Assembly: GCA_007120485.1 (NCBI GenBank)
Contig: SKNP01000382.1
Span: 1-5,811 of the forward strand
DNA: 5,811 nucleotides
Direction of reading: 5' to 3'
Source: Nitriliruptoraceae bacterium
GTDB lineage: Bacteria; Actinomycetota; Nitriliruptoria; Nitriliruptorales; Nitriliruptoraceae
Shown here: positions 1 to 5,391 of the stretch, in pieces
Layout: every line of letters begins with the position of its first letter
Position numbering within the stretch: the first letter of the stretch is position 1
The notes under the pieces: model-generated
Told to the model about the DNA's origin: nothing
Database searches by the model: none
Seen by the model: the letters and a program-made list of their open reading frames with translations, nothing else
Translations under genes and position numbers: made by a program

Positions 1-141
1 GGCTCGTGCCACGGCCAGGTAGGAAGCGAGCGAAGCACCCCACAGCAGGACCTGATGGCACAGGTCGTGAACGCCCCTGGAGCGACGGTTGTGGTGGTGC
101 TCCGGACGCGTTCCCACGGCCGATGGACGTGCCGGGCCGAG

Positions 142-160
142 ATGTACGAGGTCGGTACAT
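142..160. repeat. spaced inverted repeat, ATGTAC arms
   Basis: The arms ATGTAC (142-147) and GTACAT (155-160) are perfect inverted copies separated by 7 bases. The size and spacing would suit a dimeric regulator, but no gene start lies close by that it would obviously control. Its inner bases include GTCGGTA, which also occurs in the large palindrome near 5200; a shared 7-mer is weak evidence of a common binding protein. Confidence 0.35.
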
Positions 161-257
161 AGGCGGTGACCGACGCTGACCGAGCTGGCCGTGAGTCCCG
201 GGAGGACGTGATTCCCTGGGTGCCGACCTTCGCGGAGGCTGTGGGTGCCTCGATCCT

Positions 258-274
258 CCTGACGGTGCGTCAGG
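258..274. repeat. perfect 7-bp hairpin with 3-base loop
   Basis: CCTGACG (258-264) and CGTCAGG (268-274) are exact inverted copies around a GTG loop, giving a compact GC-rich stem. There is no T-run on either strand after it, so it is not a canonical intrinsic terminator, although terminators in high-GC actinobacteria often lack the U-tract. It could end a transcript entering from the left edge or be part of a structured RNA. Confidence 0.5.
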
Positions 275-372
275 GGACGAGGTACTTGGGCTGCCTTCGT
301 GGGTGAACCATCCATGCCCCTTGCCCCCGAGAAACCGCGCCGCTGGTGCTGAGCACCTCACGGACCCGGCAC

Positions 373-411
373 CGTCCGCGAGGCTGGTCGCTCCTTCTAG
401 CCTCGCGGACG
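373..411. repeat. perfect 13-bp inverted repeat (strong hairpin, possible terminator)
   Basis: CGTCCGCGAGGCT (373-385) and AGCCTCGCGGACG (399-411) are exact inverted copies around a 13-base loop. A G-U pair and a G-C pair can lengthen the stem by two more positions inward. This is the most stable hairpin in the gene-free left part. No T-tract follows on either strand. It lies about 200 bases before parS and 360 before rsmG, so it could insulate rsmG from upstream transcription, or be part of a non-coding RNA. The structure is seen directly; the role is inferred. Confidence 0.55.
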
Positions 412-610
412 TGTCCAACCCCGCAGCCTGAGGTCACCAAGCACGCGGGATGCGTGGGCGGCGCCCCTCGTGGGGGTTCGCCGCACCGGTGGCCGATGGT
501 CGCTGCTGAAGGAGCGAGCAGGGTCTCGACGCTCGGGAAGGACCCCGGGAGGCTCCAGTTGCGCGCCCTGGACCTGGGTTCACCGGAGCTCGCCTGGGTC
601 CCTCGGGGCG

Positions 611-628
611 GCGTTCCACGTGGAACGC
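611..628. promoter_or_regulatory. parS: parS centromere (ParB binding site)
   Basis: An 18-bp perfect palindrome has the core GTTCCACGTGGAAC (613-626) flanked by symmetric GC and GC. This is the chromosomal parS signature, a CACGTG centre inside GTT/AAC arms, differing from the Bacillus-type core only by a symmetric change. Known parS sites cluster near the origin and often lie in or next to parAB. This one is about 145 bases before rsmG and 840 before parA. ParB made from the same window should load here, close its CTP clamp and spread along flanking DNA. I found no second copy in the window. Confidence 0.9.
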
Positions 629-761
629 GCCGCGGACACCGCAGGACGCGGCTGGTGGTCGTCGATGCGCCGGCAACCTCCGAACGGATCGTCGGTCGGG
701 GCCCGGTGCACCGAGCCCGTCGCGGAACGGGCCCTCGCCGCCGGGTGGACCTGGACGTGGG

Positions 762-767
762 TAGGCT
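762..767 (+). promoter_or_regulatory. candidate -10 element for a leaderless rsmG transcript
   Basis: TAGGCT ends 6 bases before the rsmG ATG. In actinobacteria, a TANNNT hexamer placed 6-7 bases before the start codon is a hallmark of leaderless transcription, and no convincing Shine-Dalgarno sequence precedes this ATG. No good -35 hexamer sits 16-18 bases upstream, which lowers confidence. The same bases contain an in-frame TAG (762-764), which prevents extending rsmG upstream. Confidence 0.4.
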
Positions 768-773
768 CGCGCG

Positions 774-1379
774 ATGGAGATCACACCCGCCCAGCGTGAG
801 CAGTTGACCGCGTTCGCCGATGCAGTCGCGTCCTCAGCGCACAACCTCGTCTCGAAGCGCGCACGAACGGAGCTCCACAGCCGCCACGTGCCGGAGGCGA
901 TCGCGCTCTCGGAACTCCTGCCGCCTGGGCCAGCCCGCGTGCTCGATGTCGGGTCAGGGGGTGGCTTCCCGGGGATGGTGGTCGCCATCGTCCGCTCGGA
1001 TCTCACGGTCGAACTGCTGGACAGCACGCGCAAGAAGACGCGCTTCCTGGAGGAGACCGCGGGAGCGATCGGTCTCCAGGTTCAGGTCCACACGGGGCGG
1101 GCGGAGCAGCTGGGGGCAGGGAGCCTCGCGGGATCGTTCGACGTGGTGACGGTCCGGGCGGTGGCGTCGCTCACGCAGCTGGTCCCCTGGTGCACGCCCT
1201 TCCTCGCACCGGGCGGCCGGATCTATGCGCTCAAGGGCGAGCGATGGGCGGAGGAGTTGCAGGCGGCGGAACCCGCCATCGCTCGCGCAGGCTTGACGGT
1301 CGCGGCCACGCCCGACGCTGATGGTGGAGACGACGCGGTGGCCCCCCTCCGGGTTGTTATGCTGCAACGGCCCGCCTGA
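774..1379 (+). CDS. rsmG: 16S rRNA (guanine-N7) methyltransferase RsmG (GidB)
   Basis: This 201-residue protein should use S-adenosylmethionine to methylate N7 of G527 in the 530 loop of 16S rRNA, in the cytoplasm. The N-terminal helices hold the family pattern in degenerate form: NLVS at residues 34-37 in place of NLTA, and RHVPEAIAL at 38-46 in place of RHxxDSL. The SAM-binding Rossmann core follows: VLDVGSGGGFPG at 56-67, the acidic ribose-binding strand LLDSTRKKTRFLE at 81-93, GRAEQL at 108-113, DVVTVRAVASL at 123-133, and GGRIYALKGERWAEEL at 147-162. Length is close to the E. coli enzyme (about 207). The ATG at 774 is chosen because an in-frame stop lies 12 bases upstream. The gene precedes parA, the usual actinobacterial order. 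Loss of RsmG is known to give low-level streptomycin resistance in several bacteria. Confidence 0.96.
   Translation: MEITPAQREQLTAFADAVASSAHNLVSKRARTELHSRHVPEAIALSELLPPGPARVLDVGSGGGFPGMVVAIVRSDLTVELLDSTRKKTRFLEETAGAIGLQVQVHTGRAEQLGAGSLAGSFDVVTVRAVASLTQLVPWCTPFLAPGGRIYALKGERWAEELQAAEPAIARAGLTVAATPDADGGDDAVAPLRVVMLQRPA
1355..1363 (+). promoter_or_regulatory. candidate extended -10 promoter of parAB
   Basis: TGTTATGCT reads as an extended -10 (TG, one base, TATGCT) inside the last codons of rsmG. Transcription would start near 1369-1371 and give a parA leader of about 80 bases. No clear -35 hexamer is visible at 17-bp spacing, which fits an extended -10 promoter. It would let parAB be expressed independently of rsmG, although read-through from rsmG is equally possible. 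Confidence 0.45.
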
Positions 1380-1384
1380 CCGAA

Positions 1385-1438
1385 CGCGGGGTCGCGGGGC
1401 ACCCGAGCGAGACCCCTGCGGTTGCCCGGAGCGGCAAC
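1385..1438 (+). other. two potential RNA hairpins in the parA leader
   Basis: The first stem pairs CGC-GGGGTC (1385-1393) with GACCCC-T-GCG (1411-1420), nine pairs with one bulged T, enclosing a smaller CGGG/CCCG stem. The second pairs GTTGCC (1421-1426) with GGCAAC (1433-1438) around a six-base loop. The second stem ends exactly where the parA Shine-Dalgarno GGGAGG (1439-1444) begins. They could tune parA translation or weakly terminate rsmG transcripts; there is no T-run. Confidence 0.35.
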
Positions 1439-1450
1439 GGGAGGCTGTGG

Positions 1451-2374
1451 ATGGCCCTGGAGAACCCGCTCGAGGAGGCGCCTGCGCCGCTCGGGACCGT
1501 GATCTGCGTCGCCAACCAGAAGGGTGGGGTCGGCAAGACCACGACGACCGTCTCCGTTGCGGCGTCGCTGGCCAAGCTCGGGGTCCGCGTCCTGGTGGTA
1601 GACCTCGATCCCCAGGGCAACGCGTCCACGGGGCTCGGTGTCCGGCTCGATGAGGGTGATGCGTCCACCTACGGCGTGCTCGTCGACGGTCAGGACGCTG
1701 CTGAAGCGATCCGCACGACCGATGTACCCGGCCTGGCGTTGTTGCCCGCATCGCTCGACCTCGCTGGTGCCGAGGTCGAGCTGGTCCCCGCGTTCTCGCG
1801 GGAACTCCGGCTCCGGCGCGCGCTCGAACCGTCCCGAACCTCGTACGATCTCGTGCTCATCGATTGCCCTCCATCGCTGGGATTGCTCACGATCAACGGG
1901 CTGGTCGCGGCGCATCAGGTCATGGTTCCGATCCAGTGCGAGTACTACGCCCTCGAGGGTCTCAGCCAGCTCCTGCGGACCGTCGAGCTCGTCAGCGACA
2001 ACCTCAACACCGATCTGGAGCTCGGCGGGGTGGTCCTGACCATGTACGACGGTCGCACCAACCTCGCCCAACAGGTCGTGGACGAGGTCCGGAACTACTT
2101 CGGCGATCGCGCGTACGAGACGGTGATCCCGCGGACCGTCCGCCTGTCAGAAGCACCCAGTTTCGGGCAGCCCATCACCACGTTCGATCCGGCGAGCCGC
2201 GGTGCCCGGGCATACGACCGGTTGGCTGCGGAGATGGTGGAGCGGTTCGATCTCGCTTCGGATCACCACGACACGTCACCACTCGACCGGTTGCTCGGCG
2301 AGGACACCACCGAGCCTGACGGAACCCCGGCAGCCATCCCCGGCTCCGGTTCTGACGAGGAGGTCCAACCGTGA
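1451..2374 (+). CDS. parA: chromosome-partitioning ATPase ParA (Soj)
   Basis: This 307-residue deviant-Walker P-loop ATPase of the ParA/MinD superfamily binds the nucleoid as an ATP dimer and moves ParB-parS complexes during chromosome segregation. The deviant Walker A is KGGVGKTT at 24-31 with the signature lysine K24. LVVDLDPQGNAS at 48-59 carries the switch aspartates, LIDCPPSLG at 136-144 is Walker B, EYYALEGLSQLL at 164-175 is the family helix, and RLSEAPSFGQPI at 231-242 is the conserved C-terminal block. The ATG follows GGGAGG at a 6-base spacing. Residues from about 270 form an acidic tail with no recognised motif, longer than in compact Soj proteins; an N-terminal extension of about 15 residues precedes the first strand. 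The stop overlaps the parB start by four bases, so the two are probably translationally coupled. Confidence 0.97.
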   Translation: MALENPLEEAPAPLGTVICVANQKGGVGKTTTTVSVAASLAKLGVRVLVVDLDPQGNASTGLGVRLDEGDASTYGVLVDGQDAAEAIRTTDVPGLALLPASLDLAGAEVELVPAFSRELRLRRALEPSRTSYDLVLIDCPPSLGLLTINGLVAAHQVMVPIQCEYYALEGLSQLLRTVELVSDNLNTDLELGGVVLTMYDGRTNLAQQVVDEVRNYFGDRAYETVIPRTVRLSEAPSFGQPITTFDPASRGARAYDRLAAEMVERFDLASDHHDTSPLDRLLGEDTTEPDGTPAAIPGSGSDEEVQP

Positions 2375-3564
2375 GCCGCCGCTCCGGACTCGGCCGCGGA
2401 CTCGCGGCGTTGATCCCCCCAACCCCGGAGGAGGACGCGTCGGCGTCCGAGGAGGAAGACCTCCCGGATCCCGTTGACGGCGTGACGGTCCGCTACCCCA
2501 CCGCAAGAACGTCGGACGCCGGCGGGGACGAACCGGCGGGACCCGACCCGGAGGCAGACGGGGTTGCGACGGGGGGTGCGGACGGGACGTCACCGGTCTC
2601 CGCCCCACCACCACCACCGCCCAGCGATGCGGTCGGGACGGACGCGGTTCCACCACCGGGGCTCGCACCGGACGCGACGATCCCCGCGGCGACCGCGACC
2701 CTTCTGGAGGTCTCTCCGGAACGGATCACCCCCAATGCCCGGCAGCCCCGCGAGGTCTTCGACCCCGAGGAACTCGAAGGGTTGGCCGTCTCCCTCGCCG
2801 ACGTCGGGGTGCTCCAACCGCTGGTGGTTCGCCCCCGCGACGACGGGTCCTACGAGCTCATCGCTGGTGAGCGTCGGTGGCGCGCCGCGAAGCTGGCCGA
2901 GCTGGCCACGGTGCCCGTCGTGGTCCGACACACCGACGACACGGATCTGCTCAAGGAAGCCCTGGTCGAGAACATCCACCGGGTCCAGCTCAACCCGCTG
3001 GAGGAGGCGGCCGCCTACGAGCAACTGCTCGAGGAGTTCGGGGTCACCCAGGAGGAGTTGGCGAGCCGGTTGGGCCGGTCCCGCCCGTCGATCAGCAACA
3101 CGCTCCGGCTGCTGCAGCTGCCACCGCCCGTCCAACGTCGCGTCGCGGCGGGGGTCCTGAGCGCCGGACACGCCAAGGCGCTGCTGGCACTGGATGACGT
3201 CGCCCAGCAGACGAAGGTCGCCGACCGGATCGTGAACGAGGGCCTGTCGGTGCGCGACACCGAGGAGCTCGTCCGCCTGCGCCTGCTCGACGACCCGGAG
3301 AGCGGCAGCAGTCCACCCCGACGACGCACCGCGACGGCGCCGGGGCTGATCGAGCTGCAGGACGATCTGTCCGACGCACTTGAAGCTCGAGTCAAGATCA
3401 GCATGGGGGCGCGCAAGGGCAAGCTCACGATCGAGTTCACCTCGGTCGATGACCTCGAACGCATCGTCGGCGTCGTCGCCGCGGGGCTGGGTCGGCAGGG
3501 CACGGCCGTGGAGGACACCGCGGCGGCCGCCGCCGCGCAGGTCATCGACGACGAGGACCGCTAG
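2371..3564 (+). CDS. parB: chromosome-partitioning protein ParB (Spo0J), CTP-dependent parS-binding clamp
   Basis: This 397-residue protein should bind parS, hydrolyse CTP and slide along DNA as a clamp. Residues 5-15 (SGLGRGLAALI) match the short N-terminal peptide that contacts and stimulates ParA. Residues about 18-110 form a long acidic, Gly/Pro/Ala-rich linker with a run of six prolines (79-84). The ParB/Srx nucleotide-binding domain starts near 112 (ERITPNARQPRE at 117-128), with GERRWRA at 166-172 and ENIHRVQLNP at 200-209, the phosphate-binding and CTP-sensing motifs. The helix-turn-helix that reads parS is at about 225-250 (VTQEELASRLGRSRPSISN). LSAGHAKALLAL at 263-274 and a C-terminal dimerisation segment near 340-372 complete the family. 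The GTG start lies in a GTGA overlap with parA after GAGGAGG (2357-2363). The linker makes it longer than the usual 280-330 residues. Confidence 0.97.
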   Translation: MSRRSGLGRGLAALIPPTPEEDASASEEEDLPDPVDGVTVRYPTARTSDAGGDEPAGPDPEADGVATGGADGTSPVSAPPPPPPSDAVGTDAVPPPGLAPDATIPAATATLLEVSPERITPNARQPREVFDPEELEGLAVSLADVGVLQPLVVRPRDDGSYELIAGERRWRAAKLAELATVPVVVRHTDDTDLLKEALVENIHRVQLNPLEEAAAYEQLLEEFGVTQEELASRLGRSRPSISNTLRLLQLPPPVQRRVAAGVLSAGHAKALLALDDVAQQTKVADRIVNEGLSVRDTEELVRLRLLDDPESGSSPPRRRTATAPGLIELQDDLSDALEARVKISMGARKGKLTIEFTSVDDLERIVGVVAAGLGRQGTAVEDTAAAAAAQVIDDEDR

Positions 3565-3574
3565 CTACCGCGTC

Positions 3575-3614
3575 GCGCGTCGCCAGGCCACCGGGGCGCG
3601 TCGTGCCACCGGAG
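3575..3614. repeat. imperfect ~20-bp tandem repeat between convergent parB and rpiA
   Basis: GCGCGTCG followed by GCCACCGG occurs twice in tandem: 3575-3582 with 3587-3594, then 3596-3603 with 3605-3612. The copies differ by a three-base length change between the two blocks. The repeat fills most of the 70-base gap between the two stop codons. No hairpin with a T-tract, hence no canonical bidirectional terminator, is visible there. Confidence 0.5.
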
Positions 3615-3634
3615 GGGAGCGCGTCCGCGTCGCG

Positions 3635-4351
3635 TCACCCGCCGCCGGGTTGGTCGCTGGCGTCGGTGGTGGGCTCGACGGCCGGACGGACCACCTCGAT
3701 GTCGTCACCGCTCGCGATCACGGCCAGATGGGCGAGCTCGACGAACAGCCCGGAGGCGGCCACGCCCGGCAGCATCGTGAGCGTCACGTCCGTGATGGCC
3801 GGGTCGTCGATGCCGCCCGGGTAGCGCGCGGCGAGCAGCGCGTTGCCGTTGTCGGTCCGGGTCTGTTGCCCATCCGGGTCCCGTCGGACCTGGACGTCGA
3901 ACCCGCGCGAGGTCAGTTCCCTGGTCACCGGCGCGATGGCGAACGGCACCACCTCGATGGGGAGCGGGAAGGAATCGCCGAGCCGCTCCACCAGCTTCTC
4001 GCGGCCCGCGATCAGGACGAAGCGCCGTGCCATGGACGCCACCACCTTCTCGCGGAGCAGGGCACCACCTCCACCCTTGGTCGCGGAGAGCTGCGGGTCG
4101 ATCTCATCGGCGCCGTCGATGGCCAGGTCGAGCTCGTCGACCTCGTCCGGGGTGATCAACCGCAAGCCGAGCTCGCGGCACCGGGCCGCGGTGGCTTCCG
4201 AGGTCGGGATCCCGGCGACGTCCAGGTCACGTTCGGCCAGTGCGACGAGCAGATGCTCCACCGTCGAACCCGTCCCGAGTCCCAGCCGCATCCCCGGCTC
4301 GACCAGTTCGGCTGCGGCACGTCCGGCCGCTCGCTTGCCCTGTTCGCTCAC
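3635..4351 (-). CDS. rpiA: ribose-5-phosphate isomerase A
   Basis: This 238-residue enzyme interconverts ribose 5-phosphate and ribulose 5-phosphate in the non-oxidative pentose phosphate pathway. The phosphate-binding loop is GLGTGST at 24-30. The catalytic region is DGADEID at 79-85 and KGGGGALLREK at 92-102, so D79, D82, K92 and E101 correspond to D81, D84, K94 and E103 of the E. coli enzyme. PIEVVPFA at 131-138, TDNGN at 166-170 and PGVAASGLF at 195-203 are further family blocks. The GTG at 4351 is preferred over an in-frame ATG farther upstream because it has GAGGTG just before it (4361-4356), overlaps the HAD stop as GTGA, and removes an Arg-rich N-terminal extension the family lacks. 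The last 14 or so residues are a polar, Gly-ending tail. It is likely co-transcribed with the HAD gene. Confidence 0.95.
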   Translation of the reverse strand: MSEQGKRAAGRAAAELVEPGMRLGLGTGSTVEHLLVALAERDLDVAGIPTSEATAARCRELGLRLITPDEVDELDLAIDGADEIDPQLSATKGGGGALLREKVVASMARRFVLIAGREKLVERLGDSFPLPIEVVPFAIAPVTRELTSRGFDVQVRRDPDGQQTRTDNGNALLAARYPGGIDDPAITDVTLTMLPGVAASGLFVELAHLAVIASGDDIEVVRPAVEPTTDASDQPGGG

Positions 4352-5124
4352 GATGCACCTCGCGGTGGCTCGTCGTTGGCTGCGGCCGCCCCCTCCTCGT
4401 GCCACGCGGCCAGGAGGACCGGGAGCTCACCGAGACCCTCCAGGGTGAGGTCGGGGACGACCTCGTCGGGGAGGTCCTGGAGCTGACCCCACGGACCTCG
4501 CCGGAGCCAGCAGGTACGCAGGCCGATGGCCTGCGCGGGCGCGACGTCGTTGTCGACGCGGTCGCCCACGTACAGCACCTCCGAGGGATCCGCCACCTGG
4601 GCGAGGTCGAGCACGGCCTCGAAGAAGCCGGGATCCGGCTTCTCGACCCCGAGCTCCTCCGAGGTCGTCACCACGTTGCACGGCAGCTCCAGCGCCGCCA
4701 GTTGGTCGCTGCGCCGTTGGGGCTGGTTGCCCGCGATGATGACCCGGAGACCGGCCTGACGCAGGTCGTCGAGGCAGCCACGCACGTCCGGGTAGAGGTC
4801 GGCCTCCTGGAAACCGCCGTAGCGCTCCTCGTGGTCGTCCTCCAGCGCGTGCCAGTCGACGTTGGGAGCGACGTGCGGGAACACCGCCCGGTGGTCCTGG
4901 CCCTGGACGATCGCGGCGCCGAGCACCGCCGCGAAGGTCAACGGGGAGACGCCGAGCAGCTCGGCCCAGACGTCCCAGACCCGCGACTCGTCGATCAGGA
5001 CCTCGCCCACATCGAACGCCACCACGGCGGGCGCCGGAGCGTCGAGGGTGTCGGCGGTCGTCTCCGTGTGGAACGGAGCGCGGCGTTCGCCGTCGTCCGA
5101 TGGCGAACCATCGCGAGTGGTCAC
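4348..5124 (-). CDS. HAD-superfamily (HAD-IA-like) protein with non-standard catalytic motifs
   Basis: This 258-residue haloacid-dehalogenase fold protein has no substrate I can name. Motif I is AFDVGEVLID at 36-45: D38 is the expected nucleophile, but the second aspartate (D+2) is replaced by G40. A helical cap domain occupies about residues 48-110. Motif II, normally a hydrophobic strand ending in Ser/Thr, reads VIIAGNQP at 128-135 with glycine at that site. Motif III lysine is K162 in EKPDPGFF, and motif IV is YVGDRVDNDV at 185-194 with D188 and D193. FDVG-type motif I sequences are known in actinobacterial HAD proteins. The GTG start has AGGAGGG at a 6-base spacing. Residues 1-32 before the fold are polar and probably disordered. 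It is first gene of an operon with rpiA (4-base overlap), which suggests a sugar-phosphate link, though that is only inference. Confidence 0.85.
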   Translation of the reverse strand: MTTRDGSPSDDGERRAPFHTETTADTLDAPAPAVVAFDVGEVLIDESRVWDVWAELLGVSPLTFAAVLGAAIVQGQDHRAVFPHVAPNVDWHALEDDHEERYGGFQEADLYPDVRGCLDDLRQAGLRVIIAGNQPQRRSDQLAALELPCNVVTTSEELGVEKPDPGFFEAVLDLAQVADPSEVLYVGDRVDNDVAPAQAIGLRTCWLRRGPWGQLQDLPDEVVPDLTLEGLGELPVLLAAWHEEGAAAANDEPPRGAS

Positions 5125-5182
5125 GGGGATCCCTCCTGCAGGCGCCGTCGCATGCTCTTCGCGAGCAGGCGTCGGGTGACGC

Positions 5183-5211
5183 TCGACACTACCGACGAAC
5201 GTCGGTAGTGT
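5183..5211 (+). promoter_or_regulatory. rightward sigma-70-type promoter overlapping a palindrome
   Basis: TCGACA (5183-5188) is one mismatch from TTGACA and is followed, after exactly 17 bases, by TAGTGT (5206-5211), a TANNNT -10 element common in actinobacteria. The transcription start would be near A5218. The first clear gene downstream is the lipoprotein. Because the palindrome is symmetric, TAGTGT also occurs leftward (5191-5186) with GGAACA 17 bases away, a poorer candidate that would serve the HAD-rpiA operon. Confidence 0.55.
5186..5211. repeat. perfect 26-bp palindrome, candidate operator
   Basis: ACACTACCGACG (5186-5197) and CGTCGGTAGTGT (5200-5211) are exact inverted copies separated by only AA. 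Such a long, nearly gapless symmetry suits a dimeric helix-turn-helix repressor such as a TetR-type protein better than an RNA hairpin, since a 2-base loop folds poorly. It covers the spacer and -10 of the rightward promoter. No regulator gene is in the window, so the binding protein is unknown. Confidence 0.7.
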
Positions 5212-5391
5212 TCCGCGAACCGGTGCACATGAGGCACCGTGAGGGGGTACGGGGTGTGGTCATCCGACCTGGTCCAGGTGCCATCGGGTTCGCACCGACC
5301 TCAACGGCGTGACCGATGAGGGGATCACCGGTCGACCCATGCAGCCGCCCCCTCGCTGCGTTGTCACCCGAACCGTCGAGGAGCGACCGTG

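Larger units (their letters stand above)
1..773. other. gene-free region upstream of rsmG
   Basis: No reading frame here has a recognisable domain. The frames that are open give arginine-, proline- and glycine-rich translations typical of non-coding high-GC DNA, and the one edge frame I hand-counted (minus strand, 315 to 1) has GC at only about two thirds of third positions, against well over 80 percent in the start of rsmG. What the region does hold is a parS palindrome near 620, perfect hairpins at 258-274 and 373-411, a spaced inverted repeat at 142-160, and a smaller stem at 715-732 (GCCCGT / ACGGGC). In many actinobacteria the gene before rsmG is jag, after yidC; no Jag-like sequence is visible. 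No tRNA-like T-arm and no cluster of DnaA boxes was found. Confidence 0.6.
5125..5388. promoter_or_regulatory. divergent regulatory gap between the HAD gene and the lipoprotein gene
   Basis: The gap holds the HAD Shine-Dalgarno (minus strand, 5137-5131), a 26-bp palindrome with overlapping promoters (5183-5211), and inverted repeats that could fold in a rightward leader RNA. These are CGGTGC/GCACCG at 5221-5226 and 5234-5239, ACCTGG/CCAGGT around T5273, and an alternative stem pairing 5271-5281 with 5292-5300. The lipoprotein Shine-Dalgarno GAGGAG is at 5378-5383. A rightward transcript from the promoter would carry a leader of about 170 bases. I do not recognise any known riboswitch class in it. 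Confidence 0.5.

Noticed and set aside
1..315. Minus-strand open frame from an ATG at 315 running off the left edge (105 codons), ending in a hydrophobic stretch rich in Leu and Ala
   Set aside because: GC at third positions is only about two thirds, near the local base composition; the product is His- and Arg-rich with no motif, and the ribosome site is badly spaced. It could be reconsidered if sequence to the left shows a conserved protein.
346..807. Plus-strand open frames 346-807 and 470-799 across parS
   Set aside because: Arg/Gly/Pro-rich translations without domains; they run into the start of rsmG in other frames and have no conserved motif.
434..1033. 199-codon minus-strand frame
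   Set aside because: Its first half is the antisense of rsmG and the rest is the parS gap; no recognisable domain.
1446..1454. TGTGGATGG, resembling a DnaA box
   Set aside because: Two mismatches from TGTGGATAA, a single copy, and it overlaps the parA start codon; no AT-rich stretch nearby, so no origin is called.
4352..4405. Longer rpiA with an ATG start at 4405
   Set aside because: It adds an Arg- and Gly-rich extension absent from the family and overlaps the HAD gene by 58 bases; the GTG at 4351 has a good ribosome site and normal family length.
3380..4486. 368-codon plus-strand frame
   Set aside because: It is antisense to all of rpiA, which is certain from its catalytic motifs, and overlaps the end of parB.
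4240..5208. 322-codon plus-strand frame
   Set aside because: It is antisense to the HAD gene, whose motifs and Shine-Dalgarno are clear.
5229..5312. 27-residue small open frame after the divergent promoter
   Set aside because: No ribosome site fits in the 11 bases after the predicted transcript start, and the peptide has no recognisable feature; a leader peptide cannot be excluded but is not supported.
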